Origin: Hymenobacter terrestris
GTDB taxonomy: Bacteria; Bacteroidota; Bacteroidia; Cytophagales; Hymenobacteraceae
Assembly (NCBI RefSeq): GCF_013377905.1
Contig: NZ_JABKAV010000030.1
Coordinates: 1-40,939, forward strand
Length of the DNA: 40,939 nt
Direction: 5' to 3'
Shown here: positions 16,239 through 23,270 of the stretch, in pieces
Layout: every line of letters starts with the position of its first letter
Numbering within the stretch: the first letter of the stretch is position 1
The notes under the pieces: model-generated
The model's database searches: none
Told to the model about the DNA's origin: nothing
What the model saw: only the letters and a program-made list of their open reading frames with translations
Made by a program: the position numbers and the translations under genes

Positions 16239-17558
16239 CTACAGCCCGGCCAGCAGCTTCTTTTTCTGCTGGGTGGCCTTGGCGGGCTGGTCAAGCCAAT
16301 AGTCGTCCAGCAGCGGGCCGATTTCCTGCTCCAGAATCAGGCGTAGCCAGGTGGCGGCTTCGGTGGGGTTGGTGGGGGGCTGGCAGAAGTAGCTGTGGCC
16401 CACGCAGAAATCGGGGCCCAACTCGGGGTCGTCGGCAATGGCTTGGTTGAGGTCGAGGAGGCGGGTGGTGAGCAGGACGACAAGGTCTGCCGGTACGCCG
16501 TGGGCCGCCAGCAGTGCCCGCAGCGGCTCGCCGAATTCGGGCCGCAGACGCACGAAGGCGAAGCGGCGGCGCAGGGCGTAATCGAGCGGGGACAGACTGC
16601 GGTCGGCCAAGTTCATAGTGCCGATGACGAACACGTTTTCGGGCACGAAAAAGGGCGGGCTACCGGTCGGAGCGTAGGGCAGGCGCACGGCGTGGGCGGG
16701 GCCGCGCTTGTCGGCTTCCAGCAGCAACAGCAGCTCGCCGAAAATGCGGGCCACGTTGCCCCGGTTCAGCTCGTCAATCAGCAGAAAATACGGCTGCTCG
16801 GGCTCCTGCGCGGCGCGGCGGCAAAACTCCACCAGCAGCCCGTCGCGCAGGCGGAACCCGCCCTGGCTGTCGGGTCGGAAACCCTGCACAAAATCCTCGT
16901 AGCTGTAGCTCGGGTGAAACTGTACCAGTTCGACGCGGGCTGTATCGGTGCTGCCCTGTGCCAGCCAGGCCAGCCGCCGGGCCAGGTAGGTTTTGCCCGT
17001 GCCCGGCGGGCCCTGCAGCAGCAGGTTGCGCCGCCGCGCCAGGGCTGCCTGCGCCGCCGCCAGCTCCTGATCAGCCAGAAACAGCTCGGCCCGCGCCATT
17101 TCCGGGGGGTAGGGCATAGGGGCCGGCCGCTCGTAGGCTACCGGCGGCTCGTGGGCCTCGGCCGCTTCCGTAGAAACGGGTTTGACGGGTGCTTTTTTGG
17201 CTGGTGCGGTTTCGCGGGGCGAGCCAGTGTACAGGTCCTCCGCCTGCTGCTGGGCCGTTACGTCGCCGTCGAGCAGCGGCGAATTTTCGAGGGTGGGGCG
17301 CTTGGTGGCAATCGTGAAATCCAGCGCCTCCAAGGCTTGGTTGGTGGGCGCTCCTGCCCGTAGCGGCCACTGTGCTTCGGGCTGCCCGGTAGCCAGCCGG
17401 TAAGCCAGTTGTGCCACCTGCCGCGGAGCGTAGCGCCGGCCCCGGTACACGAGGTCATATACGGTGCTCAAGGGCATCTGCAGGCCGTTCTGGTCCAGCT
17501 GGCGCAGGGCCCGGAGTACTTGGTCGCGGGTTAGAAGGGAAGCGGAAGGAGTGACCAT
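16239..17558 (-). CDS. mcrB: McrB-family AAA+ GTPase subunit
   Basis: The 439-aa product has the McrB AAA+ core: Walker A GPPGTGKT at residues 183-190, VQFHPSYSYEDFVQGFRP, Walker B FLLIDELNRGN at 258-268 and the sensor-like GTMNLADRS at 313-321, followed by ALRRRFAFV. MNxxD is the McrB GTP-specificity motif, here MNLAD. The first ~90 residues form a separate small module with YDLVYRGRRYAPRQVAQLAYRLATG, resembling N-terminal DNA-reading heads found on other modified-DNA restriction proteins rather than the E. coli McrB head; a Pro/Ala/Glu-rich linker (about 100-160) joins it to the ATPase. Together with McrC it should restrict DNA carrying modified bases; the target modification cannot be read from sequence. 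No methyltransferase is nearby, as expected for a type IV system. Confidence 0.92.
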   Translation of the reverse strand: MVTPSASLLTRDQVLRALRQLDQNGLQMPLSTVYDLVYRGRRYAPRQVAQLAYRLATGQPEAQWPLRAGAPTNQALEALDFTIATKRPTLENSPLLDGDVTAQQQAEDLYTGSPRETAPAKKAPVKPVSTEAAEAHEPPVAYERPAPMPYPPEMARAELFLADQELAAAQAALARRRNLLLQGPPGTGKTYLARRLAWLAQGSTDTARVELVQFHPSYSYEDFVQGFRPDSQGGFRLRDGLLVEFCRRAAQEPEQPYFLLIDELNRGNVARIFGELLLLLEADKRGPAHAVRLPYAPTGSPPFFVPENVFVIGTMNLADRSLSPLDYALRRRFAFVRLRPEFGEPLRALLAAHGVPADLVVLLTTRLLDLNQAIADDPELGPDFCVGHSYFCQPPTNPTEAATWLRLILEQEIGPLLDDYWLDQPAKATQQKKKLLAGL

Positions 17559-17661
17559 GCGGTTAAATGTACGGGCAAAACCACTTGCCGGCCCGAGCCA
17601 CAGGTTTCTTGTGGGCTGTGTGGTGGTGCTAGTTTTTGAGTTTTCCTTGTACTATTCGGCG

Positions 17662-17692
17662 TTACGAAAAGATGAATAAAATACTATTTTTG
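17662..17692 (+). promoter_or_regulatory. candidate promoter for the BLUF gene
   Basis: TTA (17662-17664), a 20-base spacer and TATTTTTG (17685-17692), an exact TAnnTTTG match, lie about 53 bases before the BLUF start codon in an AT-rich stretch. Confidence 0.5.
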
Positions 17693-17744
17693 CGATAGTC
17701 GTTTACCTGGCTTGCAGTCTGCAATAAGCCACTGGCTTTCCCCA

Positions 17745-18188
17745 ATGTATCATTTGGTTTACACGAGTATTACCACTGTTGCCTTCAATCCTGCCGATTT
17801 GCAGCAATTTTTGGTGTGGTGGCGGGCCAATAATAGCCAGCTTGGCCTAACGGGAATACTGCTCTACAGCAGTCAGGGAGATATTATTCAGGTACTAGAG
17901 GGTGTTCAGCCACAGGTAGAAGCCCTGTTTACCAAGATCGAGCAAGACTTGCGGCACCGCCAGGTTATTAAGCTGGCGGCCGGCCCCATCGAGCAACGGC
18001 TGTTCGGCGAATGGTCTATGGGCTTCCGGATGCTGGATTCGGCCGCCTTGCACTGCCTGGCCGGCTACGCCAACCCCAACGCTCCCGATTTCCTGGCCGC
18101 CGCCCTCGCCAATGCCGACGCTGACAACGAACTGCTAAGCCTGTTGCGCGAATTTGCCGACTCGCGCCCCGATGAGTTACCGCACTGA
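17745..18188 (+). CDS. stand-alone BLUF-domain blue-light sensor
   Basis: Starting at the ATG at 17745, the 147-aa product begins MYHLVYTS, the usual BLUF N-terminus. Key FAD-pocket positions are visible: Tyr6, Asn30 in RANNSQLGLTG, Gln49 in IIQVLEG, and a Trp in EWSMGF. BLUF domains bind FAD and switch hydrogen bonding of the conserved Gln on blue-light absorption. No output domain is fused; about 50 residues after the core are Ala/Asn-rich with helical character. Short BLUF proteins act by binding a partner, so an unlinked or neighbouring regulator is expected. The gene is divergent from mcrB with a 186-base gap that holds its probable promoter and is followed by a hairpin terminator. Longer starts would add 11 residues absent from the family. 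Confidence 0.93.
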   Translation: MYHLVYTSITTVAFNPADLQQFLVWWRANNSQLGLTGILLYSSQGDIIQVLEGVQPQVEALFTKIEQDLRHRQVIKLAAGPIEQRLFGEWSMGFRMLDSAALHCLAGYANPNAPDFLAAALANADADNELLSLLREFADSRPDELPH

Positions 18189-18222
18189 AACCCTGCTGCT
18201 GCCCAAATAGCTCCTAAAAACA

Positions 18223-18254
18223 AGCGCCCCCAACGTATCAACGTCAGGGGCGCT
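18223..18254 (+). terminator. hairpin between BLUF gene and convergent lipoprotein gene
   Basis: AGCGCCCC (18223-18230) pairs with GGGGCGCT (18247-18254). It lies 34 bases past the BLUF stop and 80 bases past the convergent lipoprotein stop, followed by CAGTTTAAAT, so it can serve both. Confidence 0.65.
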
Positions 18255-18334
18255 CAGTTTAAATAGTGCCGAGGGCCGGATGGGCGCCACTCTCACGTGG
18301 TGGTTCCGGTCGCGCCGGTTCACGCATTTACCGC

Positions 18335-19372
18335 TTACTGATACTGAATGTAGAGTGGCGAAGGCGTGAGGGCAATAACCTCCGAGGGCGTCATGATGTG
18401 GTGGGGCTTGGGCCGGGCGTCGTACTCGTAGAATATTTTGAAACCGGTGTACTGCACGGGCTCGTTGGCAACGTACGCCTTGTAAGAGTCCTTTTTGAGG
18501 GTAGGCTCGCCGTGGCCGTCCATGTGCATCACCACCTGCACGCGCGGGTCGAGCTTGATGTTTTTGTAGTTGCTCACCATCTTCCGGGTGAAGCGGTGCA
18601 CGGTGAGCACCTTGGGCGGGAGCTTGTTTTCGCTCACGATGCGCGCCAGGAAGTTGATGGTGAAGTTGATATCCTTAGCGTCGAGCGTGCCGATTTTCTG
18701 GTTCGGGCGCACGCCGGGCATGGTAGCCAGCGAGAATTCGGGGTCGATGCCCAAGTGAACCATGGGGTCTTTGAGGTACTGCTCCAGCTTGGGCAGCTCG
18801 GCCTGCAGGGTGCTGTGGCCCGGCTGCACATCGAGGAACACAATGACATTGTGCTCCTTGCCCCAGCTGATAACCTCCTCAATAGTGGCTTTGGAGTTCA
18901 TCAGGCGCCACTTACCGTCTTTGCCGGGTGTGCCCTGGGCCGTGATGGTTACGTTGTGGATGGCACCCTGCACGGGGCGGCTGGGGTCGGCGGCCTGCCA
19001 CTCGCCCAGCACCTTTTTCAGCTTCCGAAACATCTGCTCCTTGGGCTCGCGGCCCAAAATGCCCATGCCTTTCGAGCGGATGTTGCCATAGAAAGCCACA
19101 ATGCGCTTGCCCGGCAGAATGGCACCCGGCAGCTGCCCGCTCACCTTCACAATCGAGTCGGCCTTGAGCGAGTCGCGGCGCATAGCCAGGCGCTGCATAG
19201 CCGCCGAATCGAGCGGAGCGGGCTGCTGCACCGAGTCGGCGGCCAGGGTGGCAGCTTCGGAGTCGGTGGCCGAGCGCGAGCCGCAGCCGGGTAGCGCAGC
19301 AAGGGAGAAAGCGAGGCCCAGAGCAGCCAGTGCGGGGGCCGTGAGGCGGGTAAGGGTCGAGAGGTAAGCCAC
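18335..19372 (-). CDS. conserved lipoprotein of unknown function
   Basis: The 345-aa product starts with GTG and has a lipoprotein signal ending in LAALPGC (lipobox Cys about residue 30), then a Ser/Ala-rich linker. The mature region has repeated strand-plus-helix blocks: GKRIVAFYGNIRSKGMG, VIVFLDVQPGHSTLQAELP, MVHLGIDPEFSL, PPKVLTVHRFT, VQVVMHMDGHGEP. These look like the strands of a TIM barrel with acidic residues at strand ends, which would suit a glycoside-hydrolase-like fold; I recall similar proteins in actinobacteria with the same VFLDxQPG and LDPEW/F blocks but no known function. It has its own candidate promoter 34 bases upstream. No operon partners are evident. Confidence 0.8.
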   Translation of the reverse strand: MAYLSTLTRLTAPALAALGLAFSLAALPGCGSRSATDSEAATLAADSVQQPAPLDSAAMQRLAMRRDSLKADSIVKVSGQLPGAILPGKRIVAFYGNIRSKGMGILGREPKEQMFRKLKKVLGEWQAADPSRPVQGAIHNVTITAQGTPGKDGKWRLMNSKATIEEVISWGKEHNVIVFLDVQPGHSTLQAELPKLEQYLKDPMVHLGIDPEFSLATMPGVRPNQKIGTLDAKDINFTINFLARIVSENKLPPKVLTVHRFTRKMVSNYKNIKLDPRVQVVMHMDGHGEPTLKKDSYKAYVANEPVQYTGFKIFYEYDARPKPHHIMTPSEVIALTPSPLYIQYQ

Positions 19373-19405
19373 TAAAACAACGGGAATTGAAGGCGAATGG
19401 AACTA

Positions 19406-19436
19406 CGAAGGTGCGGCTTTTGCGGCTTACTTTCAA
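19406..19436 (-). promoter_or_regulatory. candidate promoter for the 18335-19372 lipoprotein
   Basis: Minus strand TTG (19436-19434), 20-base spacer, CACCTTCG (19413-19406); seven-of-spacing fit to the phylum pattern and about 34 bases before the GTG start. Confidence 0.45.
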
Positions 19437-19471
19437 TTTCAATTGAACTTCCAGCCAATACGGCTACAAAC

Positions 19472-19505
19472 AAAACGCCACCCGAAGCATTTCGGGCGGC
19501 GTTTT
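19472..19505 (-). terminator. intrinsic terminator after M56/TonB gene
   Basis: AAAACGCC-A-CCCGAA pairs with TTCGGGCGGCGTTTT (19472-19486 with 19491-19505) with one mismatch and a 4-base loop. On the minus strand it is followed by GTTTG after the TTTT of the stem. It lies 23 bases past the stop at 19528. Confidence 0.85.
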
Positions 19506-19527
19506 GGGCTTCTTGGATAGCAGGATA

Positions 19528-20913
19528 CTACTTAACTGAAAACGTAATGGGAATCGTGTAATACACGGGCACCGGCTTACCGTTCTGGCGGCCGGGCGTC
19601 CATTTGCCGGGCAGGTTGCGCACGGCGTTTAGGGACGCCTCGTCGAGCTGTTGGGCCAGTGCTTTAGAAACGCTGGGTTTGTCTTCCCCCGCGCCCTTCT
19701 GCAACTCAGCCGCCTGAATTATGCCATCGGCACTTACCACGAATTTCACGAAGGCCCGGCCTTCTACCTTGGCCGCCGCCGCGGCGGGTGGGTATTTAAC
19801 CAACTTGCCAATGTCGGCCAAAAGCTGCTCCTGACCACCCGCATACTCGGGCATCTGCTCCACGTAATTGTAGGGGTCGCCCGGCTGATGTTGCGCTGCC
19901 TCAACAGTAGAAGCAGCGGAAATTAAAGCGGGAGGGGGAGGAGGTGGTACGGAGTTGTCCAGTTCCTTCTCGCAGGCAACCAAGGTGAGCAGCAGGCAGG
20001 CGCTTAAAGGCAGTGGCAGCCAGCGTTTCCAGCGGCGTAAGGGGGCGGAGGTAGTCAGCATACGGATACGGGTTAAGGTGAAGGATTGCGTGAACGAATG
20101 AGCGAGGGGTAAATCGGGCTGGAACTGGCCCAGCGCCAGCCGGGCCAGTAGCGTGGGGTAGGCTGCCGGGGCGGTTTCGTTGCGGCCGGCCGGGGTACCG
20201 GCAGTTGCCTGGATTGCCGCCGCGTCGGCCAGAAACTCGTGAATTTGCGCCAGGGCTGGGGGCAGCAGATGCGCGAAGGGAACCGGCCAGAGCAGCGCCC
20301 GCGCCACTTCCAGCAGCAGCCGCTCGTAGGTGTGGTGGCCGCGCACATGGGCCAGCTCGTGGGCCAGCACCGCCCGGGCCTCGGCAGCCGTCAGGGGCGC
20401 GGTTTCATCCCAGAACACCAGCCGGCCAAACGAGCTGATGGGCCGCCGCCCGCCGGTGCGCACCAGCACGTAGCCAGGCCGGTCCTCGCGGGGCAGGTGG
20501 CGGGTGCTGCGGTGCAAGTGAAGGAGTTGGCCAGCCAGCCGCAACAGCAGCAGCGCTACTCCGGCCCCGTACAGCCCCAGCAACCAGGGCAACGGCCCGG
20601 CTAGCGGTCCGCCGCTCAGCTCGCGCACTGTTATGGCCGGCAGCAAACCACCGTTCAGCAGCCCCGAACCACCGGGCGCAGACTCCGGCAGCCAACTGCT
20701 CAGCCACGTGCCCGGCTCCGTGGCCGAAAGCAGCGGTGGAATCAGCATGGCCACCCAGGGTAGCCCCAGTAAAAAGCGCCGGTTGAAGTCGAAAAACCGC
20801 TCCTGCCGCAGCGCGTAGCGGTAAAGTAGCCAGCCCGCGCCCAGTAGCAACGTGCTTTGCAGGCCCCAGCTAAGCAGGGCGGCCGTCGTGGTCGGAAGCA
20901 GGGTCGGAGGCAT
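19528..20913 (-). CDS. M56-family sensor protease with C-terminal TonB domain
   Basis: The 461-aa product has N-terminal membrane helices (about residues 10-30, 46-62, 105-130), a gluzincin motif HELAH at 185-189 with a later EFLADAAAI helix supplying the third ligand region, a further membrane helix near 305-320 (LPLPLSACLLLTLVACE), a Pro-rich stretch (PPPPPP), and a TonB C-terminal domain from about 375 (GRAFVKFVVSADGII ... YYTIPITFSVK). It is the BlaR1-like partner of the BlaI repressor gene, whose 3' end it overlaps by 44 bases. In BlaR1 systems the protease senses an envelope signal and inactivates the repressor; the TonB domain fusion is common in Bacteroidota and suggests an envelope-spanning link. 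The true signal is not known. Confidence 0.93.
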   Translation of the reverse strand: MPPTLLPTTTAALLSWGLQSTLLLGAGWLLYRYALRQERFFDFNRRFLLGLPWVAMLIPPLLSATEPGTWLSSWLPESAPGGSGLLNGGLLPAITVRELSGGPLAGPLPWLLGLYGAGVALLLLRLAGQLLHLHRSTRHLPREDRPGYVLVRTGGRRPISSFGRLVFWDETAPLTAAEARAVLAHELAHVRGHHTYERLLLEVARALLWPVPFAHLLPPALAQIHEFLADAAAIQATAGTPAGRNETAPAAYPTLLARLALGQFQPDLPLAHSFTQSFTLTRIRMLTTSAPLRRWKRWLPLPLSACLLLTLVACEKELDNSVPPPPPPALISAASTVEAAQHQPGDPYNYVEQMPEYAGGQEQLLADIGKLVKYPPAAAAAKVEGRAFVKFVVSADGIIQAAELQKGAGEDKPSVSKALAQQLDEASLNAVRNLPGKWTPGRQNGKPVPVYYTIPITFSVK

Positions 20914-21301
20914 CGGGCAGGTCGTTGAGGGTGGAGGGTTGGGCGTGGCGCAGCAGCTCTTCCAGCTGCGCGGCGTCGAGGTTTTCTTCCTGAGCGAAAA
21001 ACGATACCAGCCGGCTGAACGAGCCGCCGAAGTAGCCGCCCAGCAGCTTGCCCAGCGAGAAGCGCCGGTACTCGTCGCGGGCTACCAGGGCGTGGTAACG
21101 GTGGGTCCGTCCGAAGGCTTCGTGGCCCACAAAACCTTTCTGCTCCAGAATGCGGATGATAGTGGACACCGTGGTGACGGCCGGGCGCGGTTCAGGCAGC
21201 GCGGGCACCACGTCCTTCACGAAGGCGGGGCCTTGCTGCCAGAGCACCTGCATCACTTGCTCCTCGGCGCGGGTCAGTTCGGGAAAGGTAGGGTCGGGCA
21301 T
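20870..21301 (-). CDS. BlaI/MecI/CopY-family repressor
   Basis: The 143-aa product is a full-length BlaI-type winged-helix repressor: LTRAEEQVMQVLWQQGPAFVKDVV at the first helices, VTTVSTIIRILEQKGFVGHEAFG as recognition helix and wing, and a C-terminal dimerisation region (RRFSLGKLLGGYFGGSFSRLVSFFAQEE). The VSTIIRIL/EQKGF segment is diagnostic. It overlaps the M56 protease gene, so the two are co-expressed. About 90 bases upstream are two overlapping palindromes laid over a candidate promoter (21387-21421), the expected autoregulatory operator. Target genes elsewhere cannot be seen; the divergent lipase-like gene at 21524 starts about 100 bases on the other side of the operator. Confidence 0.95.
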   Translation of the reverse strand: MPDPTFPELTRAEEQVMQVLWQQGPAFVKDVVPALPEPRPAVTTVSTIIRILEQKGFVGHEAFGRTHRYHALVARDEYRRFSLGKLLGGYFGGSFSRLVSFFAQEENLDAAQLEELLRHAQPSTLNDLPDASDPASDHDGRPA

Positions 21302-21386
21302 GGGTTGATTGTTGTTCGGTTCTCGTTTGCCGGTGGCGGTCAGGCTCGATGCCAGCGCACAGCCTCAGTATGGGTAGCAGGTAAAC

Positions 21387-21417
21387 CAAATATGAAACTA
21401 AATTTTTAGTTATACAA
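21387..21417 (-). promoter_or_regulatory. candidate promoter of the BlaI–M56 operon
   Basis: Minus strand TTG (21417-21415), 20-base spacer and CATATTTG (21394-21387), one mismatch from TAnnTTTG, about 86 bases before the repressor start. The spacer and -33 box coincide with the operator dyads. Confidence 0.5.
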
Positions 21418-21421
21418 CTAA
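21396..21421. promoter_or_regulatory. overlapping double dyad, probable BlaI operator
   Basis: Two palindromes share a half-site: AACTAAA-TT-TTTAGTT (21396-21411) and TTAGTT-ATAC-AACTAA (21406-21421). Three AACTA/TAGTT half-sites spaced about ten bases lie in an AT-rich island within GC-rich DNA. Location over the promoter suggests occlusion of RNA polymerase by repressor dimers. Confidence 0.6.
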
Positions 21422-21523
21422 TATTTTGGCTGAGAGATAAAAAAGCCCTGTCCAGCTGCGGCCGGAACACAGAGGCAGTGGGCGGCGTTGGATAGATTCG
21501 TTTGATAATCAACCCGCTTATTT

Positions 21524-22759
21524 GTGCTGAATAAATTTATCTCCCGTCTTACCGCGCCCGGTTGGGCCGTAGCGCTGCTGTGGCTGACGATGCTGGGCGT
21601 AGTACCCGGCTGCAACAGTAGCTCGCCCGCGCCTTCCGTTGTAGCACCACCCACTACTCCGCCGCCAGTGGCGCAGCCTGCGCCGGTGCTGGTGAGTAGC
21701 AGCCTGATTGGCGAGTACACCCCAGCCGTGTTGGCAGCGCGGGTAGCCGATATTCCGCTGGTGGGCGCGCTGGCCCGCTATTCGGTGAAAGTGTACCGGC
21801 TCACCTATACCACCCAAAACACCGACGGGCAGGCGGTAACGGCCTCGGGCGCGGTGCTGGTGCCGGTAGCTCCGGCGGCAGTGCCCGTCATCAGCTACCA
21901 GCACGGCACGCTGCAGCCCGACGAGGAAAACCGCTCTCCTTCGTACTACAGCTCCCGCAGCGAAATCTGGTCGGCCGTGTCGGTGCTGGCGGCCACGGGC
22001 TACGTGGTTTCGGCCCCCGACTACTTGGGTTACGGCGCCTCCAAGGCCCTGCCGCACCCCTACGAGCATGGTGCCTCGCTGGCCTCGGCCTCGGCCGATA
22101 TGCTACGGGCCACCCGCGAGTTCTGCGAGCAGCAGAAAATCAACGTCAACCAGAAAAACTTCCTGCTGGGGTACTCCGAGGGGGGCTACGCGACCATGGC
22201 GCTGCACCAGCTGCTGGAAGAAAACTACGCCGCCACGCTGCCCGTTACGGCCAGCGCCCCCGGGGCCGGAGCCTACCACAAATCGGCCTTCGCCAAGTAC
22301 ATCCTGAACTCGACGGAGCCGCTGAATTTCCTCAGCACCTACGTGTGGGTACTGCGCACCTACGACCGGGTGTACCAGCTCAACCGCCCGTTTAGCTACT
22401 ACTACCAGCAGCCCTACGCTACCCGCCTCCAAGCCAACCCGTTCAGCGCCGTGCCCCAGCAGGCCGCCGAGCTGTTCGCCCCTGCCTTCCGCCAAGCCGT
22501 GCTCACCAACTCCGACCCAGCCCTTTCGGCCTCGCTCACCGCCAACGACGTGTACGACTGGCAACCCCGCGCGCCACTGGCCCTGTTCCACGGCACCCAG
22601 GACGACTACGTGCCCTTTTTCAACTCGGAAGACGCTTACAACGCCATGCGCGCCCGCGGGGCTACCAAAGTCGAACTGCGCCCCATCCAGGGCGGCACTC
22701 ACTTCAGCGCCGCCCCGGTGTACACCCTGCAAGCCTACGCGTTTATCTCGCAGTTTTGA
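21524..22759 (+). CDS. secretory lipase-like alpha/beta hydrolase lipoprotein
   Basis: The 411-aa product starts at GTG 21524 with a signal ending in LGVVPGC (lipobox Cys30), followed by a Pro/Ala/Val-rich tether. The hydrolase region shows an oxyanion-type ISYQHGT, the nucleophile elbow GYSEGG (S218), an acidic FHGTQDDYVPF and a C-terminal GGTHFSA that supplies the His. The pattern fits the secretory-lipase/LIP-type family (PF03583-like). It should act on esters at the cell surface or in the periplasm. It diverges from the BlaI operon and converges with the gene at 22908, with an inverted repeat between them. The GTG start rather than a later ATG (residue 23) is needed to keep an intact signal sequence. 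Confidence 0.88.
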   Translation: MLNKFISRLTAPGWAVALLWLTMLGVVPGCNSSSPAPSVVAPPTTPPPVAQPAPVLVSSSLIGEYTPAVLAARVADIPLVGALARYSVKVYRLTYTTQNTDGQAVTASGAVLVPVAPAAVPVISYQHGTLQPDEENRSPSYYSSRSEIWSAVSVLAATGYVVSAPDYLGYGASKALPHPYEHGASLASASADMLRATREFCEQQKINVNQKNFLLGYSEGGYATMALHQLLEENYAATLPVTASAPGAGAYHKSAFAKYILNSTEPLNFLSTYVWVLRTYDRVYQLNRPFSYYYQQPYATRLQANPFSAVPQQAAELFAPAFRQAVLTNSDPALSASLTANDVYDWQPRAPLALFHGTQDDYVPFFNSEDAYNAMRARGATKVELRPIQGGTHFSAAPVYTLQAYAFISQF

Positions 22760-22772
22760 GTGGATAAGGGAG

Positions 22773-22906
22773 AACGAGTCATGCTGAGCGCAGCGGAGCG
22801 GAGTCGAAGCATCTCTACCGCTTCATTGCTAAACTGACCTAGCGTCGGATTAGTAATGCGGTAGAGATACTTCGACTTCGCTCCGCTGCGCTCAGTATGA
22901 CTCGTT
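22773..22906. repeat. REP-like inverted repeat in convergent gap
   Basis: Arms 22773-22821 and 22858-22906 are 49-base reverse complements with three mismatches. The ends (GAGTCATGCTGAGCG) and inner GAAGCATCTCTACCGC match the 4466-4590 and 8614-8731 elements. It fills the gap between two convergent genes and ends one base before the stop of the 22908 gene, so it may double as terminator. Confidence 0.94.
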
Positions 22907-22907
22907 T

Positions 22908-23255
22908 TTATTCCCTCACCCTCAACCACGCGCCGGCCAGGGCCGCCAGCCCGCCTACCAGCCCGGCGAGCAAGCCGCCGAGCAGCACCAGCAGCCAGGA
23001 GTTGCCGCCCAATGGCAGAAGTGTGGCCACGCGGCTGGCCAGCAGGCCCGCGCCGTGCCCGTTCAGCCAGGCGGCGGGTAACCACCAGCTGAGCGCCACG
23101 CCCAGCAGTCCGGCCACAAAGGCGGCCCCGGCCGAGCCACCCCGCCACGCGGCCAGCCCCAGGCATATCGGCAGCACCACCCACCACGGCAGCAGCAGTT
23201 GGGCCAGGCTGGCCAGCACGAAAATCAGCAGGAAGAGAATAAAGAACGATTTCAT
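22908..23255 (-). CDS. small hydrophobic membrane protein
   Basis: The 115-aa product is almost entirely hydrophobic, with about four membrane segments (FFILFLLIFVLASLAQLLL, WWVVLPICLGLAAW, AAFVAGLLGVALSWWL, LLVLLGGLLAGLVGGLAAL) and a short basic C-terminus (WLRVRE). I do not recognise a family. It begins 15 bases after the penicillin-acylase gene, so it is probably co-transcribed with it and sits in the inner membrane. No charged or catalytic motif is visible. Confidence 0.72.
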   Translation of the reverse strand: MKSFFILFLLIFVLASLAQLLLPWWVVLPICLGLAAWRGGSAGAAFVAGLLGVALSWWLPAAWLNGHGAGLLASRVATLLPLGGNSWLLVLLGGLLAGLVGGLAALAGAWLRVRE

Positions 23256-23270
23256 AGAGATTGGGCTGGC

